DNA of 64,000 bases from DATFKA01 sp035268885 (GTDB lineage: Bacteria; Bacteroidota; Bacteroidia; Chitinophagales; Saprospiraceae): contig DATFKA010000073.1 of NCBI GenBank assembly GCA_035268885.1, positions 1-64,000 on the forward strand, given 5' to 3'. The notes beneath the pieces are model-generated. The model saw only the letters and a list, made by a program, of their open reading frames with translations, had not been told where the DNA came from and did not search any database. The translations under genes and the position numbers were made by a program. Position 1 is the first letter of the stretch; each line of letters begins with the position of its first letter. Shown one piece after another: positions 62,201 to 64,000 of this stretch.

Positions 62201-62462
62201 AGTGCCTCTATATTACTACGAGCAGGGAAGGCAGTTCCATACGTTTATCGATTATCTAATCGAACGGCCGGATTACGTGGAGATCATTCAGCATACGGGG
62301 ATGCCGATGGGTAAGGGCTCAATAGAAGATAAGACAACAAAGTTATCTCCCTGGTTTGCCCTTACGGGAAAAGCCCTGCAAGAACAGTACGCGGACCAGC
62401 CCATTAAAGGCGGCTTGCACTTCATTCTGCAGGGCCTGGTTGTACCATTGCACTTTACTTAA
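59229..62462 (+). CDS. UvrD/AddA-like superfamily 1A helicase without nuclease domain
   Basis: A 1077-aa cytoplasmic DNA helicase. Motif I is GAGSGKT (residues 9-15), motif II is VDEFQDTSPIQL, motif III is VGDPKQSIYGFRG, motif V is VNVLTYHKSKGLEWP, and motif VI is LLYVGITRARDYL. The order and spacing match RecB/AddA-type enzymes of Bacteroidota. The C-terminal ~250 residues lack the GxxDxxF...DYKT pattern of the AddA nuclease, and no AddB-like gene lies nearby. The enzyme may therefore work with a separate nuclease. It overlaps the convergent small exported protein gene by 8 nt. Confidence 0.88.
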   Translation: MPLKLISAGAGSGKTYRLTSEMVKYLQSGTRPEGIIATTFTRKAAAELQERVRVRLLQSGMRNEAEALTNALIGTVHGLGVKLLQRFAYEAGVAPEVAIIADEDHQVLFNQALATVLSEERVLAMEQLSIQLGLADNAYFDWRKEVRQLTEVARANNFSTEVLQQSKKASFSSFQELLGAVPARSPEYYQHKLRDLIVQSLAQIDTEKDGTKKTQTAIRRLESAQRDLRLKGALDWKTWAQLGKLAIGAKSRDAIEELVEFARQHYQHPHFHRDIQVFIDHLFEMGIDALTEYDRYKKERGLIDYTDMEVLVCQLLDHPDIQTVLAEELDLLMVDEFQDTSPIQLEIFLKLSRFAKASVWVGDPKQSIYGFRGAAPELMQAIIAQQGGIAAENIQRHSWRSREDIVHMTNALFTRAFSDMEAEQVALEPKRTKAGSPKSINQQDEPIEFKEALHHWHFEVESEGGKKARRPGRPWMENAIAQTIKTYLDRADIHFWGRGNNELRSLRPGDIAVLCRSNYRCQEMAGALHRVGLKAAISRAGLLQTAEAKYILACLKFLLNRNDSLSIAEILLLGESRAIETIIKERLDYLDSADADQRGERWAKAEPIIQQLNKLRNRCSDYSSAETLDTLLDELEIRRTVAAWGSVQQRFDNIDRLRYFAQQYEEACNRMYTASSLGGFLLWLLELERNEQDLQASGENMDAVNVLTYHKSKGLEWPMVICHDLEQSLRADVFGLEIVPETPEVDINNLLGNRWLRYWINPYGKSLSGTHLGDRIQESAVQSKKVRQAREEENRLLYVGITRARDYLVLPSSATPTRWLNRAWHEGQEDFPTLDPNTPESPWEWEGSLLNFHTETFVLPKQFTETLPAVDSIQFWEERAGKKEHALFALDPVEEWDPSKKGLRQGTPDQYTSPLLIPDLSLHYGLAKAIKAFLTAWEPEYEEAKLQEIAAGLMQRYELSGQVPQRLFLDLARSWGQYLHRPGKPLTIRKKVPLYYYEQGRQFHTFIDYLIERPDYVEIIQHTGMPMGKGSIEDKTTKLSPWFALTGKALQEQYADQPIKGGLHFILQGLVVPLHFT

Positions 62463-63072
62463 TTTCAATGCGTTGGACTACCTTTTGCGCTTCGTAAGCT
62501 TTACGACTTGGATTATAGATAGACTTCTCGGTAAAAAAGACCTTGATGGCTTTTCCCTTTAAGGCGGCGGGGTCGGCTTCTAGTGCCTCGGAGCCTTCAA
62601 AGGCTTCCAGCCAGAGAAAATCGGCGGTGCCACCGCTGCCACCCGATAATTGAATACGAGCGACCTCTCCGGTTTTCAATCCGGCAAAGGTGCCTTCCAT
62701 CACCAGCAGTTGGCGTACTTCAGACTCGGTTTGTACTTCCGCACCGTAGAATTCCATCATTTTGGAAAACAGGTCCGGGCAGGAAGTAGCAATTTTTGCC
62801 CCCACTTTCTCCCCGATTTTCTGAAAGGCGTTGGGATCATTCAGATCAATATTTTCTTCTTCCTGGAGTTGAGTCATTAAGGGCGTGGCCGCCGTCAGCA
62901 TACACATACCCAGTTCTTGTTCAAATTGAGACTGCTCCATACCAGAGACGTCCTTTTGCGTCATACAATTACAGGTCTCAATGGAAATTTGGTCAATGGT
63001 GGACTGTTGTGCCATGAGCAGCAAGGGGGTAGCTGTCAGTAGCAGCAAAAAAAATAATGTTTTAACTTGCAT
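62455..63072 (-). CDS. Exported protein of unknown function
   Basis: A 205-aa protein with a signal peptide (ending LLMAQQS). A helical first part contains two Cys-bearing segments (SIETCNCMTQKDV and GMCMLTAATPLM) and CPDLFSKMMEFYG. The second part is an SH3-like or beta-barrel segment (VEGTFAGLKTGEVARIQL...). No family was recognised. Its stop overlaps the helicase stop by 8 nt. It diverges from the rhodanese gene across a 233-nt gap that holds a Crp-type site. Confidence 0.65.
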   Translation of the reverse strand: MQVKTLFFLLLLTATPLLLMAQQSTIDQISIETCNCMTQKDVSGMEQSQFEQELGMCMLTAATPLMTQLQEEENIDLNDPNAFQKIGEKVGAKIATSCPDLFSKMMEFYGAEVQTESEVRQLLVMEGTFAGLKTGEVARIQLSGGSGGTADFLWLEAFEGSEALEADPAALKGKAIKVFFTEKSIYNPSRKAYEAQKVVQRIEIK

Positions 63073-63145
63073 AATGATTAATGGTTAGTGAAGTCATTCA
63101 GAAGAAGGACTTCCGTGAAATGGACTTTTTGTTAATGAAATTATC

Positions 63146-63161
63146 TGTGATATAGTTTACA
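63146..63161 (+). promoter_or_regulatory. Putative Crp-type operator, rhodanese promoter
   Basis: TGTGA-N6-TTACA, centred at 63153.5, exactly 29.5 nt before the first base of the TAATTTTG box. The spacing equals that of the site at 10237-10252 before the DUF2892 gene. Confidence 0.6.
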
Positions 63162-63182
63162 TCAAGTCCGTTTAAAAATAGC

Positions 63183-63190
63183 TAATTTTG
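63183..63190 (+). promoter_or_regulatory. -7 box TAATTTTG of the rhodanese gene
   Basis: Exact TAnnTTTG match. The expected TTG at -33 is missing, which suits an activator-dependent promoter. The leader of about 110 nt holds an AGGAGCG (63217-63223) to CGCTCCT (63256-63262) pairing and a nested hairpin AGCGGA-CAC-TCCGCT (63245-63259). Confidence 0.55.
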
Positions 63191-63244
63191 TATTGAATTA
63201 CACGAAATGCATGGTTGAGGAGCGTTAATCTTCTTTTAAAATGA

Positions 63245-63259
63245 AGCGGACACTCCGCT
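63245..63259. repeat. Leader hairpin AGCGGA-CAC-TCCGCT
   Basis: Perfect 6-bp stem with a three-base loop in the rhodanese leader, competing with a longer-range pairing between 63217-63223 and 63256-63262. Confidence 0.45.
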
Positions 63260-63305
63260 CCTGAACTGCAAAAGTATAATATTGGTTAATAAAAAAATCG
63301 AACAA

Positions 63306-63590
63306 ATGTCTGTACAAGAATTATTAGAAAAAGACACCGCTACCATTATCGATGTCCGTGAGCCTTTTGAATTTGCGGAAGGCCACATTGAAGGCTCAAC
63401 CAATATCCCGTTGAATACGGTACAAAACCGGGTAGATGATTTCCAACAGATGACCAAGCCATTAGTAATGGTTTGCCGCTCGGGGGGACGCAGCGGGATG
63501 GCTACGGCTATTCTGAAAGCCAGAGGGGTTGAAGACGTCCATAACGGCGGCGGCTGGGAACAGGTGAATCAGGTAAAAACAGCTATGTAA
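63306..63590 (+). CDS. Rhodanese-like sulfurtransferase
   Basis: A 94-aa single-domain rhodanese. The ATG at 63306 (MSVQELLEKDTATIIDVREPFEF) is preferred over a TTG eight codons earlier. The active-site loop is MVCRSGGRSGMA, with the persulfide-carrying Cys in a C-R-S-G-G-R ring like that of single-domain thiosulfate sulfurtransferases. DVREPFEFAEGHIEGSTNIPL is the usual first motif. It moves sulfane sulfur in the cytoplasm. It is followed by the MBL-fold gene; both have a Crp-type site in front. Confidence 0.93.
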   Translation: MSVQELLEKDTATIIDVREPFEFAEGHIEGSTNIPLNTVQNRVDDFQQMTKPLVMVCRSGGRSGMATAILKARGVEDVHNGGGWEQVNQVKTAM

Positions 63591-63614
63591 ATGGATTGGC
63601 TTTGCCTGATTTGA

Positions 63615-63651
63615 CAAACTGCTCGTCCACTATCTGTGGCCGGGCAGTTTG
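63615..63651 (+). terminator. Probable terminator of the rhodanese gene
   Basis: CAAACTGC (63615-63622) pairs with GCAGTTTG (63644-63651), with the inner CCAC/GTGG pairing as well. It is followed by CATTTTGCCC. It separates the rhodanese from the MBL-fold gene, so the latter needs its own promoter. Confidence 0.6.
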
Positions 63652-63672
63652 CATTTTGCCCTTTCTTGAAAA

Positions 63673-63688
63673 TGTGACGGGCATCACT
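63673..63688 (+). promoter_or_regulatory. Putative Crp-type operator, MBL-fold promoter
   Basis: TGTGA-N6-TCACT, nine of ten bases as in the E. coli CRP core, centred at 63680.5, which is 30.5 nt before the TATATTTG box. Confidence 0.6.
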
Positions 63689-63710
63689 GAGGAATACCTC
63701 CCACCACGAC

Positions 63711-63718
63711 TATATTTG
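63711..63718 (+). promoter_or_regulatory. -7 box TATATTTG of the MBL-fold gene
   Basis: Exact TAnnTTTG match, identical to the box at 10274-10281. The leader is about 70 nt. Confidence 0.55.
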
Positions 63719-63792
63719 TATTCGAAAGCAGCAAGGAATGATTTTAGCTGCTTTTTAGAAAATGAAAATTTATAACTCAAAATTGAATAAAA

Positions 63793-64000
63793 ATGAAGAT
63801 TGAACAAATTTATACGGGTTGTTTAGCCGAAGCGGCTTACTACATTGAGAGCAAAGGCGAAGCGGTGATTATTGATCCACTGCGCGAAACGCAGCCCTAT
63901 CTGGATAAGTTGAAAGAAGAAGGCGCTACCCTGAAGTATATCTTTGAGACCCATTTTCACGCAGACTTTGTTTCCGGCCACCTGGATTTAGCGAAAGCCA
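63793..64000 (+). CDS. MBL-fold metallohydrolase, persulfide dioxygenase-type (truncated by window end)
   Basis: The first 69 codons are present; the frame is open to the edge. The start MKIEQIYTGCLAEAAYYIES and the metal-binding motif T-H-F-H-A-D (in FETHFHADFVSGH) identify a metallo-beta-lactamase-fold protein of the ETHE1/BigR-associated persulfide dioxygenase branch, often followed by rhodanese domains in the same protein. It would oxidise glutathione or other low-molecular-weight persulfides to sulfite. A Crp-type site and promoter precede it. Confidence 0.88.
   Translation, partial: MKIEQIYTGCLAEAAYYIESKGEAVIIDPLRETQPYLDKLKEEGATLKYIFETHFHADFVSGHLDLAKA

Noticed and set aside
63269..63276. 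TACTTTTG box on the minus strand for the 62455-63072 gene
   Set aside because: It is almost 200 nt from the start codon and lacks a TTG at the right distance; the gene probably uses another promoter.
1..64000. CRISPR array, tRNA or rRNA genes, insertion sequence transposase
   Set aside because: No regularly spaced direct repeats with unique spacers, no cloverleaf candidates and no transposase-like proteins were found. The only tandem repeat (18992-19099) has no spacers.

Overview
The window comes from a Bacteroidota chromosome, most likely a marine Saprospirales/Lewinella-type organism. The evidence is two giant secreted proteins ending in type IX secretion (T9SS, Por) sorting domains, Bacteroidota-type promoters (TTG, about 20 nt, then TAnnTTTG), a trio of periplasmic PPIases, DUF4199 and DUF6155 proteins, and a rich set of secreted sugar-active enzymes. 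No rRNA, tRNA, CRISPR array, prophage or transposase gene was recognised.

Layout. 1-9.6 kb is a plus-strand block of carbohydrate and peptide catabolism: GH16, deoC, sulfatase, DUF6155, GH29 fucosidase, S9 peptidase, DUF4199 and GH30. 9.6-10.6 kb holds a Crp/Fnr regulator, a very small membrane ORF and a DUF2892 membrane protein. 10.9-20.2 kb is a mainly minus-strand block of four DUF1080 (3-keto-glycoside-type) proteins, an MFS transporter, a double NTF2-like protein, a NupG-type permease and a Gfo/Idh/MocA dehydrogenase, with a plus-strand sensor kinase inside it. 20.4-34 kb is mixed housekeeping: GlsB, vWA, ileS, GT2, a membrane protein, recA, a VPS10-like propeller, DUF434 and purD. 34-38.4 kb is a PPIase/SurA operon. 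38.7-43.8 kb is a giant cohesin/dockerin-like T9SS protein, followed by HIT, greA, an SSADH/TPP-decarboxylase operon, small stress proteins, an SDR, a VOC protein, a CBM48-HhH fusion and dcd. 54.1-59.2 kb is a second giant T9SS protein with delta-60 repeats and six cohesin-like domains, followed by a UvrD/AddA-like helicase. The window ends in a rhodanese gene and a truncated MBL-fold (persulfide dioxygenase-type) gene.

How parts connect. The Crp/Fnr protein keeps the Arg-Glu...Arg recognition-helix pattern of E. coli CRP. Three promoters (small ORF/DUF2892, rhodanese, MBL-fold) each carry a TGTGA-N6-TYACA-like palindrome centred 29.5-30.5 nt upstream of a TAnnTTTG box. This points to one sulfur-stress regulon split over 53 kb. 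The DUF1080/Gfo/transporter block reads as an oxidise-at-C3-then-cleave glycoside pathway. The TPP enzyme plus succinate-semialdehyde dehydrogenase pair resembles the cyanobacterial 2-oxoglutarate decarboxylase/SSADH TCA bypass.

Non-coding structure is unusually rich. Three dispersed ~80-nt elements (17-99; 44326-44403 inverted; 45381-45458) share flanks, but their apical stems differ completely in sequence while staying perfectly paired. Two ~165-170-bp imperfect palindromes (38495-38659 and 49950-50119) share terminal motifs, with end fragments at 26183 and 48616. All coordinates and alignments were read by eye. No search or folding program was run.
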